Of a stretch of 64,000 bases of DNA, positions 50,147 through 62,990 are shown piece after piece. The notes beneath the pieces are model-generated. The model was not told the DNA's origin, ran no database searches, and worked only from the letters and a program-made list of their open reading frames with translations. Made by a program: the position numbers and the translations under genes. The stretch covers positions 91,263,001-91,327,000 of the forward strand of contig NC_088913.1 in assembly GCF_963576675.1 (NCBI RefSeq), read 5' to 3'. Origin of the DNA: Euphorbia lathyris (Eukaryota > Streptophyta > Magnoliopsida > Malpighiales > Euphorbiaceae). The number at the start of each line of letters is the position of its first letter. The stretch's first letter is position 1.

Positions 50147-51417
50147 CTTGGTGAGATATATTTCAGGACAGCTTTAGTCAGATGTTGACCAAAGTTGTTT
50201 TCTTTGAGAGTTAAGAATTGACACTCTTGGAGGTCAGCTTCTAACTCAGCACCACTTACTTACTCAAGATCAGCTTAGGCAATTTATATGCTGAGTAAAT
50301 AAAGCAAACAACACATGCAATTATAAGAGAGAGTTTAGAGATTACTCAGTATCACTTATCCTGGTTCGGCCTCTCTGCCTACGTCCAGTCCCCAGAGTCC
50401 TCCGGACTTTTTGAATCCAATACTGAGCTCTTTAAAGGTAGAGCACAAACCACTTACAAGGCAGTTGAATATGCAAGAGTACCTTCCTCTATTCGTCTAC
50501 TCAACTCCTACTAAGTGCTACAACCCAACACCTAGATTTCTCTACCACTGAAATGCTTACAACCAAGCACTCAGCTTAACACTCTCAATATTCCTATTGA
50601 TCACAGACTTGTTCTTTTTGAACTAAAGAACACTTTAGATGATTACAAATCAATCTAGCATTTACACATAGAATAAAAAAATAGGTGTAAGATCCTTTTT
50701 GTATTTGAGTGCTTTTGAAATTATCTCTTGTGTTTTTCTTTTGATGCTTCAGTGATGATCCAAGTTTATCGATTGTCCTTTTATAGAAGGAAATCTGTAG
50801 ATTTGATCGTTTTGAAATGTCATAGCCGTTAACACCAAAATGGCTCTTTTAGGGGACAGATTCAGACTGTACCGCCATTCCCTTCCTCTGCTTTCTTTAG
50901 GCGCCATGTTTGTCTTCTTGTGCCTGGCTTGTCTTTTTGTGCCAGTCGTCTTTTACCAATAATCCAATGACCCATGTCTCTTGGAATTGGTCTTTTGTGT
51001 ATCTTCGAGGTTCCAATTATTGGTGCAGAAGGTTGGCAGACTTTGTCCTTTAGTGAACGTATCCTTCATGCTGTCCTGACTGTCACTCAGCTTCGTTTGT
51101 TCTTTTAGAATGTTCAACGTTCATGCTGAGTTCCTTCTAGGTCAGCTCCGTTCTGTTTAACCGCTTCTGAAGAAATCTTCAATTTTAGTCAGCTTCGTTT
51201 TGCTTCTGAGTCCTACTCCACTCGGCTTACATTCTGTCATGCTGAGTTCCGTTCTACTCAGCTTTGCTTGTGCTGTCTTTTATCTACTTTGTATATTTTT
51301 GCACTCAATATTGAACAAACATGTTAGTACAATTAAATCAAAGCATCTAAATTTAATTGCCTCTTAATCATGGATGATTTTGTCAAATCAAAATCTTGTG
51401 GAAAAGGTGTTTCAACA
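50147..51417 (-). repeat. Element D 5' LTR, main piece
   Basis: On the minus strand it starts TGTTGAAACACC at 51417 and ends ...TCTCACCAAG at 50147, where LINE 2 begins. The remaining 77 bp are at 11034-11110. It is closely similar to the D 3' LTR (20917-22319). It abuts ATCAC (51418-51422), the complement of the GTGAT duplication. Confidence 0.9.
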
Positions 51418-51422
51418 ATCAC

Positions 51423-51571
51423 TTCATCAGAGATCATGTACTCAAGGGAGAGATCAAGATGACCTATGTCCCAATAGATGAGCAGCTTGCTGATATCTTC
51501 ACAAAGCCACTGGCTCGTGAGCAATTCAACATACTTAGAGAAGCCATTGGTATGTTTAATCCTCTTCAGTA
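51423..51571 (+). pseudogene. pol: Element B pol, last ~50 codons
   Basis: TSSEIMYSREREIKMTYVP-type end of RNase H, with VPIDEQLADIFTKPLAREQF and a TAA at about 51569-51571. Contiguous with B's third ORF. The preceding codons are across element D at 22325. Confidence 0.88.
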
Positions 51572-52062
51572 AATTCCAAATATAATATGTGATATATGCA
51601 TGCTAAGCTGATTACCATGCTGAGTGATTTATGCTAAATCAATATCTATTACATGCTGAGTAGATATACACATTGAGTGGTTATCTTAAACTGAGTGATT
51701 AAACACACGAATTATTCCTTGCATAGAACTGACTACTCAGAACTTTAAACGTTTGGAATCCTTAACACTGAGTAAAGATCCGTTGCAAAATTTAATGCGA
51801 AACACGTGAATTAAATAGCCACCTAGGATGACGTAAGCGTAATAATTAGAAAATACATACGCTGAATGTGTCATAAATGCCAGAATCTTTATCGATTGAG
51901 TATCTCGAGGTCAAACGGCCACCTCAATGCTTCAGATCAACTCGACACCTCTATAAATAGTGGATGAATTCCTACTTTTACCTCTTTACACTTATAAATT
52001 TCTGGTATTCAAATACTCTCTTCTCTAAAAATTCCCAAACTTCTTAAACTTCTCTAAGAATC
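51572..52062 (+). promoter_or_regulatory. Element B pol-third ORF spacer with promoter-like motifs
   Basis: GCTGAGTA-type repeats (51600-51700), G-box CACGTG (51803-51808), an ACGT-core TGACGTAAGC (51829-51838), TGTCATAAATG (51869-51879), TATA box CTATAAATAG (51951-51960), then the ATG at 52063. The layout is shared with C and D. Confidence 0.65.
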
Positions 52063-54896
52063 ATGTCTAACGATTCTCAAAATGTCTCTAGTGCCGGTTA
52101 CAACGACAACTGCTCCGATGAAAACCCTCCATCTCATGCTCAGCATGAATATAGTGAGACTCCCACCAAGTCTCAAGAAACTAGTTAGCGTGACCACTCT
52201 AAGGTCACTACACCGAGCAAGAAAACCAAGGCTGACCAAGCTACCTCTTCGAAAGGGAAACGGAATCAGGATAAGGCAAAGAAACTAGTGGAACGAACCT
52301 ACTCCCTGGTTTATAGCAGTATAAGGGGATACAAAGTTGACCACTCACGCTGGTTCTCGAAGGGATTTGTGGAAGCTGAGCAACCCTTCTATGAGTGGAT
52401 CTCAAAGAACGGCTGGACCGAGCTGTTCTCAACTCGAGAGGCCTCCTACCCTGAGTTAGTGAATGAGTTCTACACTAACCTAAGAGCCACTGACGATGAC
52501 CGGGCTACATGGTCACCAAGGTTCGAGGGAAAGACATCTTCATCAACCCTTCTTACCTTGCCTCACTGCTAAAACTGAAAAATGAAGGAGATATACTTTG
52601 CAAATCAAGTGACCAAGAAAAGATTACCTATCTCGTTGAGTTTTGCAAACCTCCTGGTCATGTCGGAGAAATTATTACTAGAATCCTTAAAGATCACCAG
52701 GTGAGCTTGGTTGAGGAAATCCACACCTGGGGTACAGAAATTATTGCAGCTGCTTTGTTTGGCCTATTTTATAATCAACCAATTGTACCCAAGAAAGGAA
52801 AAGGGACCGCTGTTCAAGAAACCGATGGGATGCAGACCAGAGAAGGAAAGAAAAAGAGGAAAACTCAAGCTGACAAACAGGATAGAAAAAGGAAAGTTGT
52901 TCAAAGCTCTTCCAAAGACGAGGATGCACCACCGATAAAGGTTCGGTTTGTATCCAGAGGAACAAAGCCTCAAATTGCACAAGGCCAGGTTGGACCTAAG
53001 TCAGCATAAAACCTCAAAAGGCAAGCTGAGCCTGAGGAAGAAGAAGAAAAGGAGGACACTCCTGAGCAACCACTGAGAAAGAAGAAGAAGGTCTCTTCCG
53101 AGTTAAGTCCTATCGACGTACCCCCACTTAGAGTTGTTATCTCTGAAGACTCCCATTTTGCAAGAAGTCAAGGCATTGCTCTTGAGAAAAATCCCACTGA
53201 CCAAGATCAAGAAGAATTGGGTGGTCAGTTTGATGCTGAGGAGACAGCAAATGTTGAGCAACATGAGCCATCAGATATTGAACAACATGAAACAACCTAC
53301 ACTGAGCAGGTTGAAGAAGAAGCTGGGCCAACAGTAAAGGATCACGCTGATCAAGGGGCACCTTCACCTACTGACTCAATTGAGTCCATTCCGGTTGACC
53401 CCTCTCCTCAAAAGACTAAGAGATTAAGGAGACTTAAGAAGAAGGCACATAAATCCCCTATCATTGATCTTATGGGTGACTCACCACTACGGGATCCGAT
53501 CACTGACCTCTCAGATATGCAGTTCAAATTCTTCTCAAATCCCACTGAGTCTCCACCAGAGCAACATGAAAAGCAAGCCTCTGTTTCTCAGCCTAAGGAA
53601 CATGCCGACTCAATTTCTCCTCTAAGCCAAGGTGATCCCGAGCAAGTGCTTGAAGTTCCTGCTCCTCAACATGTTGAGCTAGCTAAGGAAATACCTACTC
53701 AGGTCAGTGCTAAAACACCTCAACCTCCTCAAACCAGTCAGCTTCAGCCTGACTCTGAGCAAGTAGATAATTCTGCCGATCATCCTCTTCCACAAACAAA
53801 AGTGCAGAATATCAACTAGTCAGCTCCTGCTGGCAATATCAACTCAAGACTAGCCGTTGATCATTGTGGCATTTCTAATATTGAGCAGAACCAAACACCT
53901 CCACCATCCGGTTCTACTCGTACTTTGGCAATTGAGCCAAATAATAATGGATCCTACTCTTATCTGAATGCCTCTGAGTCTGAACGAAGAATCATTGACT
54001 CAGCTCAAGCTCTACTCTAGGACATCTATCAAACCAATGCCGACGCCGCTAGTTCAGTTCCTATTGAGCCAACTCAACTTTCGTCTGTCACTCAGCTTCT
54101 CACAGAAATCAAAGGTCTTAAGGATCTTCCGAGTCTCATAACTTCACTTCAGTCTCAACATCCTAGACAGGAATCAATAACAAAGCTGGCCGAACTCCAG
54201 CTGACAATGGTCAATCACATGAACTCTCTTTAGGGTGAACTTCATGACCTGTCAGCTGCGAACTCAATGTATGCAACTTCTGCTGAAGTTCATCAACTGT
54301 TCACCCAGTTTCAATCTGAGCAAGCCAGAACCAACGAGCAACTCTCTTCCTCCTCCCAATGCTCCATTGAGCAAATTAGTGAGGCAGTCCATCTACTCAA
54401 CTTGAGTAAGGAAGAGATGGAAACTGATCAACTCAAGACGAATGAAATTCTGAGGTACTCTCAAGTCACTTTCAACCATGTGCGCCACTCAAATGTTCAA
54501 CGTTAGTATTATTACTCGGCTCTGCTTAAGATGTTTCATCAAGCCTTTGCCATGCTGACTGATTCTATAACCTGGGTTGGAAAGTCTCAAGAATACATCC
54601 TGAGTATGCTCAGTGCCTCGGTCATGGTTCCACGTTCTGTCTTGGATGATGGTGTTCTTGTTTTTGATGGCATAAATGAAAGCACATGCAAGCTTAAGGC
54701 ATTCTCTGTCCGATTAACTCGTGCTGCCCTCAACGACACCTTCATTCCTCCTCCTCCCGATGCTGACAAAATGGGGGAGAAAGAACAAGCTCAAAGAACT
54801 CAACAATCAGGAGAAGCATCAGGAAGTCAGCAGAAATCCAAGGGAAAGGGAAAAGCTAAAGATCATGATGTCCAAATTAACTACAAGAAAAAATAG
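52063..54896 (+). pseudogene. Element B third ORF (env-like / accessory protein), broken
   Basis: ATG 52063 (MSNDSQNVSSAGYNDN), a stop near 52186, then the N-terminal domain (52288-52510: QPFYEWISKNGWTELFS, YPELVNEFYTNL). A frameshift near 52509 precedes INPSYLASLLKLKNEG. About 70 residues present in C (from PSTC to GSL) are missing near 52665. Stops follow at about 53007, 53817, 54018, 54231 and 54504, and the C-terminal part 54531-54896 is open (MFHQAFAMLTDSITWVGKSQ, ending in Lys). Basic clusters KKKRKTQ, RKRK and RKKKK are present as in C. Confidence 0.85.
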
Positions 54897-55421
54897 CTTG
54901 GCTAGGATTGCTAGATTTAGCTCTTTAAAAACTTGTAGTCTTCGCCTTATGTATTTTGTTGTGCTGACCATTAATCCAAAACTATGCAATGCATCTACCT
55001 TTTTCAAATTGACTAAGCTTATGTGATGCTTACTTATGTTTTGTGCTGAATAGTTAACGTATCTTCATTAAATCAACCGTGTTATGTGCTTACATTGCTT
55101 CATGATTGTCTACTGTGTTGATCTATATGTTGACCTCTTTTACATGTCTTCTTAACTAAAACTCATTGAACAAAGATATACTCAGCGTACTCTGATATCT
55201 AAATCTTCCGCACATCTTAACTGAGTTAAATAGAATATGTTCCATGAGCTGACCTATTTCTGAAAACTGACCTTAGACTTACTTGATTAAACCTTGAAAT
55301 GTTTAAAGTAAAACTAAGTCAGTAGCTCAACCCTTATGGGGGGGTATCTTGAGTAAAACAAGGTCAACTATCATGGAGGAGCTCAACACTGAGTTCCTTA
55401 CTGAATATTTTTTCCAACATC
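54897..55421 (+). other. Element B 3' UTR
   Basis: 525 bp, AT-rich, with scattered GCTGA and GAGTT motifs. It holds no gene and ends at the PPT. Confidence 0.7.
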
Positions 55422-55435
55422 AAAATGGGGGAGTT
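55422..55435 (+). promoter_or_regulatory. Element B polypurine tract
   Basis: AAAATGGGGGAGTT directly before the 3' LTR. Confidence 0.92.
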
Positions 55436-56700
55436 TGTTGAAACACCTTTCCACATGATTTTGATTTGACAAAATTATTTATGTGAATGATAAAAATATT
55501 CTAACACATTAAATTTAAATGCTTTGATTTATTCATACTAATGTGTTTGTTCAATGTTGAGTTAACTTGATTTATAAGACATTAAGACACTAAGCCTAAA
55601 GGCCCATAAGTGGAAGTCAAGCCCAAGTTAACAGATCAAGACCTCACGGCCCAGGAAGACAAAACAGAGTCGTTCTAAGCAAAGCACTAGCTCAGCATGA
55701 AGAAGGATCGAGAAGCCTTCTATCAATTGCTTCAAGATGAAGCTGCTGAGTTGAACGATAAGAAGTACAAGTCAGCGGGAGAACATAACCAACATGTAGA
55801 CAAAGTATTTCTACTTTGGGTAAAGCTCAAAAGACGCAGTAAGCTGTCTGGAGGACTTTACTATAAATGGCGAAACATTTTGTTCATCTGCCGAAAAGCT
55901 GCTGACCACTATCGTAGACAGAAGATGCAAGAATCTCATTGGCCAACGACACTGAGCACGTCCTGAGTGACAACGACAGGAAGCCGTTAGCCTCCAATGG
56001 TTATTTCGAAATTCGAAATTACCGGTGCTTGAAGTGTCACTATATAAAGGCCTCTCAATTGCTACATTCAATGCAGATCACCAATTCCAATCTTTGTGTA
56101 AAAGTCTAGAGTGATTTCATTCATCTAAAGTGTCTTAGCAATTGTTGTTTACGACAAACACTTATCATTTCTAGAAGAATAGAAAGGAGAAGCTGAGTAC
56201 CCAGTTATAGTACTCAGCGGTAGGTATAGGAGTGAGTAGAGGTATAGAGGAAGGCACTCTTGTATACTCAGCTTCTATTGTAAAAGGTTTCGTCCTCTAC
56301 CTTTAAAGAGCTCAGTAGAGGATTCAAAAAGCTCGAAATGAGTTCCAGGGGACTGGACGTAGGCGGAGAGACCGAACCAGGATATGTCTGCTGAGTAACA
56401 TATTTCTAACCTTTAAACTCCTTTATATATTGCTTGCTATAAAAATGACTAAGTAACGAACTCAGGCTGAGTTGAGTGCACTAAGAAGCGGAGTTCAGGA
56501 ATAGACTTAAGTGCTGTCTCCTGACTCAAGGAAAGAAGCAGACTTAGTCACCAGTTGACTAAGCTTGTGTCTTAAAACTACTTAGCGCCGCTGTGTAAAC
56601 CTTTTCTCAAAGAAAAGAAGTCGGCCTTAACAGACAAAATTTTAAATAGTTCCTATCCCACCCCTTGGAACTAACCTTGTCACATTATACGAGACCAATA
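55436..56700 (+). repeat. Element B 3' LTR
   Basis: 1265 bp, TGTTGAAACACC to GAGACCAATA (terminal CA changed to TA). TATA TATATAAAG at 56041-56049. An inverted repeat GCTGAGTAC/GTACTCAGC lies near 56192-56219. The C-run in the terminal hairpin (56648-56672) is interrupted by an A. It is followed by GGTTG (56701-56705) and array sequence. Confidence 0.94.
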
Positions 56701-56955
56701 GGTTGCACCAGCAATCTCACCTATTGAAACAACGCGAGCTCAGGCTGAACTCGAACATATGCGTTAGTACCGGACTCTTCTCTTGAATTAATTTCACGCT
56801 CATTTACAACTGATGGCTTAGAAATAGGGAGTGGTGTGTCTTGAGTAGTAATGCTTGGAATATCTTCAGCCATATGGTGGAGCTCAGGCGGAACTCAAAC
56901 AGATGAGTTAGTCTCCGTCTCCTCCGGTGAATTAATTTCACGCTTATTCCGAAAC
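56701..56955 (-). pseudogene. Array 5' module d, second part
   Basis: Completes the module split by element B (first part at 46449-46625). Contains both copies of the EREINS-like duplication in decayed form. Confidence 0.6.
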
Positions 56956-57358
56956 ATTTTTTCGGGGATTCCCCAAAACCACCCCCGAAAATATTGGGGG
57001 CGGAATAGAGAATGCAAAACCATCCCCGCCCCGTTGCCACCCCTAAAGTATATAAGATTTTTTTTAATGACAATAAATAAATAATAGTAACAATAATTAG
57101 AAAAGAAAATTAACATTCCATAAACCCAAATAGTTATAAAGTAATAATCCTAACATTGTTTAATAAAAGATACTAATATATTACAAATACGAATAATAAA
57201 ACTAAAATACGAGATCATACGTCTTTTCACTCCAAATGATCGGGGCGGAAATGATTGATCTACGGGGCTACTTCTTCTCTGGCTGATCTAGGAAGACAAA
57301 ACAGTTTATAAGCACCTGATGGAAAATCAAATTGAAATATATTCAAAAAATAAACACC

Positions 57359-57850
57359 TCTACGATTGGGTTTGTTGTTGTGGTTGTGCCAACCGCCTTT
57401 ATAATTAATTAACTTGGTTGTTTAACCTCCTGACTTTATTTGTAAGTCGAGTTATTGTTCTCTGATTCATTCTTTCCAATTCAAATTTTTTGATGTGTGA
57501 CCTCCTTTCAAATCCGCTCTTTAGGATGTAGAACAAAGCAGAATAATAGAATCCTAAGAAATAACCAACTACACCTTCATGGTTATATCAATTGAAATTA
57601 TAGTCATATATATTACTGATGTTAGAGCAAACCTCATACTCCCCATAGTTAAAGATAACCCAAGACAATTTAAACCGGCCAATATACAAATCAACAAGAG
57701 CAAAACACTATACTCAGTACCAAAATCCTTGAGAAAAAATATTGATCATATAGTAAGCATATATTCTATTATACATTTTCTTAAATGCAAATAAAAGTCA
57801 TTTTTATCCTCATTCCTAGTGATTTGTGAGACACGATTTTCTTTAAAAAA
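57359..57850 (-). pseudogene. Array 3' module copy 7
   Basis: Homologous throughout, but both frames are interrupted (for example the changed site near 57570 and the ATTGATCATATAG variant near 57740). No open frame spans the membrane segments. Confidence 0.55.
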
Positions 57851-58276
57851 AATATTATTCATACTCATTTCGAAATATTTTTTCGGGGATTCCCCAAAAC
57901 AACCCCCGAAAATATTGGGGGTGGAATGGGGGATGCAAAACCGTTCCCGCCCCGTTTCCAACCCTAAAGTATATATGATTTTTTTTAATTGTAATAAATA
58001 AATAATAGTAACAATAATTAGAAAAAAAACTTAACATTCCATAAACCCAAATAGTTATAAAGTAATGATACTTACATTGTTTAATAAAAGATACTAATAT
58101 CTTTTAAATAAGAACAATAAAACTAAACTACGAGATCATACGTCTTTTCACTCCAAATGATCGGGGCGGAACTGGCTGATCTACAGAGCTACTTCTTTTC
58201 TGGCTGATCTAACAAGACAAAACAGTTTATAAGCACCTGATGGAAAATCAAATTGAAATATATTCAAAAAATAAAT

Positions 58277-58775
58277 ACCTCTAGAATTGGTTTTATTGTT
58301 GTGGTTGCGCCAACCGCTTTTGTAATTCATTAACTTGGTTGTTTAACCTTCTGACTTTATTTTTCAGTCGAGTTATTGTTCTCTGATTCATTCTTTCCAA
58401 TTCAAATTTTTTGATGTGTGACCTCTTTTCAAATCCGCTCTTTAGGATGTAGATCAAAGCAGAATAATAGAATGCTAAGAAATAACCAACTACACCTCAA
58501 TGGTTATACCAATTGAAATTATAGTCACATCTATTACTGATGTTAGAGCAAACCTCATACTCCCCATAGCTAAAGATAACCCAAGACAATTTAAACCGGC
58601 CAACATACAAATCAACAAGAGCAAAACACTATACTTAGTACCAAAATCCTTCAGAAAAAATGCGGATCCTATAGTAAGCATATATTCTATTATGCATTTT
58701 CCTAAATGCACATACAAATCATTGTTATCCTCATTCCTAATGATTTGTGAGACACGATTTGCTTTTAAAAAAATA
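58277..58775 (-). pseudogene. Array 3' module copy 8
   Basis: The membrane-segment frame is open for 100 codons (58792-58490: KANRVSQIIRNEDNNDLYV ... IISIGITIEV). The tail is in the other frame. Followed upstream by 5' module e. Confidence 0.6.
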
Positions 58776-59205
58776 TAGGACACATAAGACAAATAAATTT
58801 ACGAACAAAATGATGGCGAAAATAAATACATGGAAATGTACAGATCAATGTCCAAACCTTGAACTCTTCAGTATAAAAACAAACCCACAACCAACATAGC
58901 AATAAGAGTCATACCATATTGCCCACACAATCTCTTTGTTATGAAAATAGTTGGTTGCACCAACAATCTCACCTCTTGAAACAACGCGGAGCTCGGGCTG
59001 AACTCGAACATATGAGTTAGTCCCCGACTCCTCTCCTAAATTAATTTCACGCTTATTCACAACTGATGGCTTAGAAATAGGGAGTGGTGTTACTTGAGTA
59101 GTAATGTTTGGAATATCTTCGGCAATATTGTCGAGCTCAGGCGTAACTCAAACAGATAAGTTAGTCTTCGTCTCCTCCGGTGAATTAATTTAACGCTCAT
59201 TGCGG
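58776..59205 (-). pseudogene. Array 5' module e
   Basis: The frame 59060-58845 reads the second repeat of the hydrophilic part (REINLGEESGTNSYVRVQPE), then WAIWYDSYCYVGCGFVFIL. The first repeat (59110-59200) is frame-broken. Confidence 0.6.
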
Positions 59206-59609
59206 AACATTTTTCGGGGATTCACCAAAACCACCCCCGAAAATATTGGAGGCAAAATAGGGGATGCAAAACCGTCCCCGCCCAGTTGCCACCCCTAAAG
59301 TATATATAATTTTTTTAATGGTAATAAATAAATAATAGTAACAATAATTAGAAAAGAAAATTAATATTCCATAAACCCAAATAGTTATAAAGTAATAATA
59401 CTAACATTGTTTAATAAAAGATACTAATATCTTTCAAATAAGAATAATAAAACTAAACTACGACATAATATGTCTTTTCACTCCAAATGATCGGGGCTGA
59501 ACCGGCTGATCTACGGGGCCACTTCTTCTCTGGCTGATCTAGCAAAGACAAAACAGTTTATAAGAACCTGATGGAAAATCAAATTGAAATATATTCCAAA
59601 AATAAATAC

Positions 59610-60100
59610 CTCTAGGATTGGTTTTGTTGTTGTGGTTGCGCCAACCGCCTTTATAATTCATTAACTTATTTGTTTAACCTCCTGACTTTATTTTTTAGTC
59701 GAGTTATTTTTCTCTGATTTATTCATTCCTATTCAAAAAATTTGATGTGTGACCTTCATTCAAATCCGCTCTTTAGGATGTAGATTAAAGCAGAATAATA
59801 GAATCCTAAGAAATAACCAACTACACCTCCATGGTTATACCAATTGAAATGATAGTCACAGCTATTACTGATGTTAGAGCAAACCTCATACTTCCCATAG
59901 CTAAAGATAACCTAAGACAATTTAAACCGGCCAACATACAAATCAACAAGAGCAAAACACTATACTCAGAACCAAAATCCTTGAGAAAAAATGTGGATCC
60001 TATAGTAAGCATATATTCTATTATGCATTTTCCTAAATGTACATAGAAATCATTGCTATCCTCATTCCTAATGATTTGTGAGACACGATTTGCTTTTATA
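59610..60100 (-). pseudogene. Array 3' module copy 9
   Basis: The membrane-segment frame is open for 130 codons (60213-59821), including the translated GC block. The tail carries the TGA-generating variant of copies 1 and 5. Confidence 0.6.
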
Positions 60101-60533
60101 AAAATATTGTTCATGCTCATTCCGAAACATTTTTTCGGGGATTCCCCAAAACCACCCCCGAAAATATGGGGGACGGAATGGAGGATGCAAAACTGTCCCC
60201 GCCCCGTTGCCACCCCTAAAGTATATATGACTTTTTTAATGACACTAAATAAATAATAGTAATAATAATTAGAAAAGAAATTTAATATTCCATAAACACA
60301 AATAGTTATAAAGTAATAATACTAACATTGTTTAATAAAAGATACTAATATCTTTCAAATCAGAATGATAAAACTAAACTACGAGATCATACGTCTTTTC
60401 ACTCCAAATGATCGGGGCGGAACAGGCTGATCTACGAGGCTACTTCTTCTCTAGCTGATCTAGCAAAGACAAAACAGTTTATAAGCACCTGATGAAAAAT
60501 CAAATTGAAATATATTTAAAAAAATAAATATCT

Positions 60534-61022
60534 CTAGAATTGGTTTTGTTGTTGTGGTTGCACCAACCGCCTTTGTAATTAATTAACTTGGTTGTTTAAC
60601 CTCCTGACTTTATTTTTCAGTCGAGTTATTATTCTCAGATTCATTTTTTCCAATTCAAATTTTTTGATGTGTGACCTCCTTTCAAATCCACTCTTTAGGA
60701 TGTAGATCAAAGCATAATATCAGAATGTTAAGAAATAACCAACTACACCTCCATGGTTATACCAATTGAAATTATAGTCACATCTATAACTGGTGTTAGA
60801 GCAAACCTCATACTCCCCATGGCTAAAGATAACCCAAGACAATTTAAACCGGCCAACATACAAATCAACAAGAGAAAAACACTATACTTAGTACCAAAAT
60901 CTTTCAGAAAAAATGCGGATCATATAATAAGCATATATTCTATTATGCATTTTTCTAAATGCACATAGAAATCATTGCTATCCTCATTCCTAATGATTTG
61001 TGAGACACAATTTGCTTTTATA
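60534..61022 (-). pseudogene. Array 3' module copy 10
   Basis: Member of a closely related trio with copies 11 and 12, sharing AGCATAATATCAGAATGTTAAG (60712-60733) and GACACTAAATAAATAATAG in the spacer. The tail and membrane-segment frames are interrupted. Confidence 0.6.
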
Positions 61023-61453
61023 AAAATATTATTCATGCTTATTCCGAAACATTTTTTCGGGGATTCCCCAAAACCACCCCCGAAAAAGTGGGGGGCGGAA
61101 TGGAGGATGCAAAACCGTCCCCGCCCCGTTGCCACCCCTAAAGTATATATGACTTTTTTAATGACACTAAATAAATAATAGTAATAATAATTAGAAAAGA
61201 AATTTAATATTCCATAAACACAAATAGTTATAAAGTAATAATACTAACATTGTTTAATAAAAGATACTAATATCTTCCAAATCAGAATGATAAAACTAAA
61301 CTACGAGATCATACATCTTTTCACTCCAAATGATCGGGGCGGAACAGGCTGATCTACGAGGCTACTTCTTCTCTGGCTGATCTAGCAAAGACAAAACAGT
61401 TTATAAGCACCTGATGGAAAATCAAATTGAAATATATTCAAACAAATAAATAC

Positions 61454-61945
61454 CTCTAGAATTGGTTTTGTTGTTGTGGTTGCACCAACCGCCTTTGTAA
61501 TTAATTAACTTGGTTGTTTAACCTCCTGACTTTATTTTTCAGTCGAGTTATTATTCTCAGATTTATTCTTTCCAATTCAAATTTTTTGATGTGTGACCTC
61601 CTTTCAAATCCGCTCTGTAGGATGTAGATCAAAGCATAATATCAGAATGTTAAGAAATAACCAACTACACCTCCATGGTTATACCAATTGAAATTATAGT
61701 CACATCTATAACTGATGTTAGAGCAAACCTCATACTACCCATGGCTAAAGATAACCCAAGACAATTTAAACCGGCCAACATATAAATCAACAAGAGAAAA
61801 ACACTATACTTAGTACCAAAATCCTTCAGAAAAAATGTGGATCATATAATAAGCATATATTCTATTATGCATTTTTCTAAATGCACATAGAAATCATTGT
61901 TATCCTCATTCCTAATGATTTGTGAGACATGATTTGCTTTTATAA
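61454..61945 (-). pseudogene. Array 3' module copy 11
   Basis: Nearly identical to copy 10, with single-base changes. It has the shared AGCATAATATCAG variant at about 61632. Confidence 0.6.
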
Positions 61946-62145
61946 AAATATTATTCATGCTCATTCCGAAACATTTTTTCGGGGATTCTCCAAAACCACC
62001 CCCGAAAATATGGGGGGCGGAATGGAGGATGCAAAACCGTCCCCACCCCGTTGCCACCCCTAAAGTATATATGACTTTTTTAATGACACTAAATAAATAA
62101 TAGTAATAATAATTAGAAAAGAAATTTAATATTCCATAAACACAA

Positions 62146-62310
62146 ATGGGGGATGCAAAACCGTTCACGTCCCATTGCCATCCCTAACGTATATATGATT
62201 TTTTAATTGCAATAAATAAATAATAGTAACAATAATTAGAAAATAAAATTAATATTCCATAAACCAAAATAGTTATAAAGTAATAATACTAACATTGTTT
62301 ACTAAAAGAT
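62146..62310. repeat. Patch of foreign unit sequence inside the array
   Basis: Matches 1323-1487 almost exactly, including the rare TTCACGTCCCATTGCCATCC variant and ATAAACCAAAATAG. Its neighbours belong to the copy 10-12 subtype. It adds about 130 bp to this unit (GC-block spacing about 1050 instead of 920). Confidence 0.9.
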
Positions 62311-62502
62311 ACTAATATCTTTCAAATCAGAATGATAAAACTAAACTACGAGATCATACGTCTTTTCACTCCAAATGATCGGGGCGGAACAGGCTGATTT
62401 ACGAGGCTACTTCTTCTCTGGCTGATCTAGCAAAGACAAAACAGTTTATAAGCACCTGATGGAAAATCAAATTGAAATATATTCAAAAAAATAAATACCT
62501 CT

Positions 62503-62990
62503 AGAATTGGTTTTGTTGTTGTGGTTGCGCCAACCGCATTTGTAATTAATTAACTTGGTTGTTTAACCTTCTGACTTTATTTTTCAGTCGAGTTATTATT
62601 CTCAGATTCGTTCTTTCCAATTCAAATTTTTTGATGTGTGACCTCCTTTCAAATCCGCTCTTTAGGATGTAGATCAAAGCATAATATCAGAATGTTAAGA
62701 AATAACCAACTACACCTCCATGGTTATACCAATTGAAATTGTAGTCACATCTATAACTGATGTTAGAGCAAACCTCATACTCCTCATGGCTAAAGATAAC
62801 CCAAGACAATTTAAACCGGCCAACATACAAATCAACAAGAGAAAAACACTATACTTAGTACCAAAATCCTTCAGAAAAAATGCGGATCATATAGTAAGCA
62901 TATATTCTATTATGCATTTTTCTAAATGCACATAGAAATCATTGCTATCCTCATTCCTAATGATTTGTGAGACACGATTTGCTTTTATAA
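62503..62990 (-). pseudogene. Array 3' module copy 12
   Basis: Third member of the recent trio (AGCATAATATCAG at about 62679). It has CGCATTTG in place of CGCCTTTG in the tail. Confidence 0.6.
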
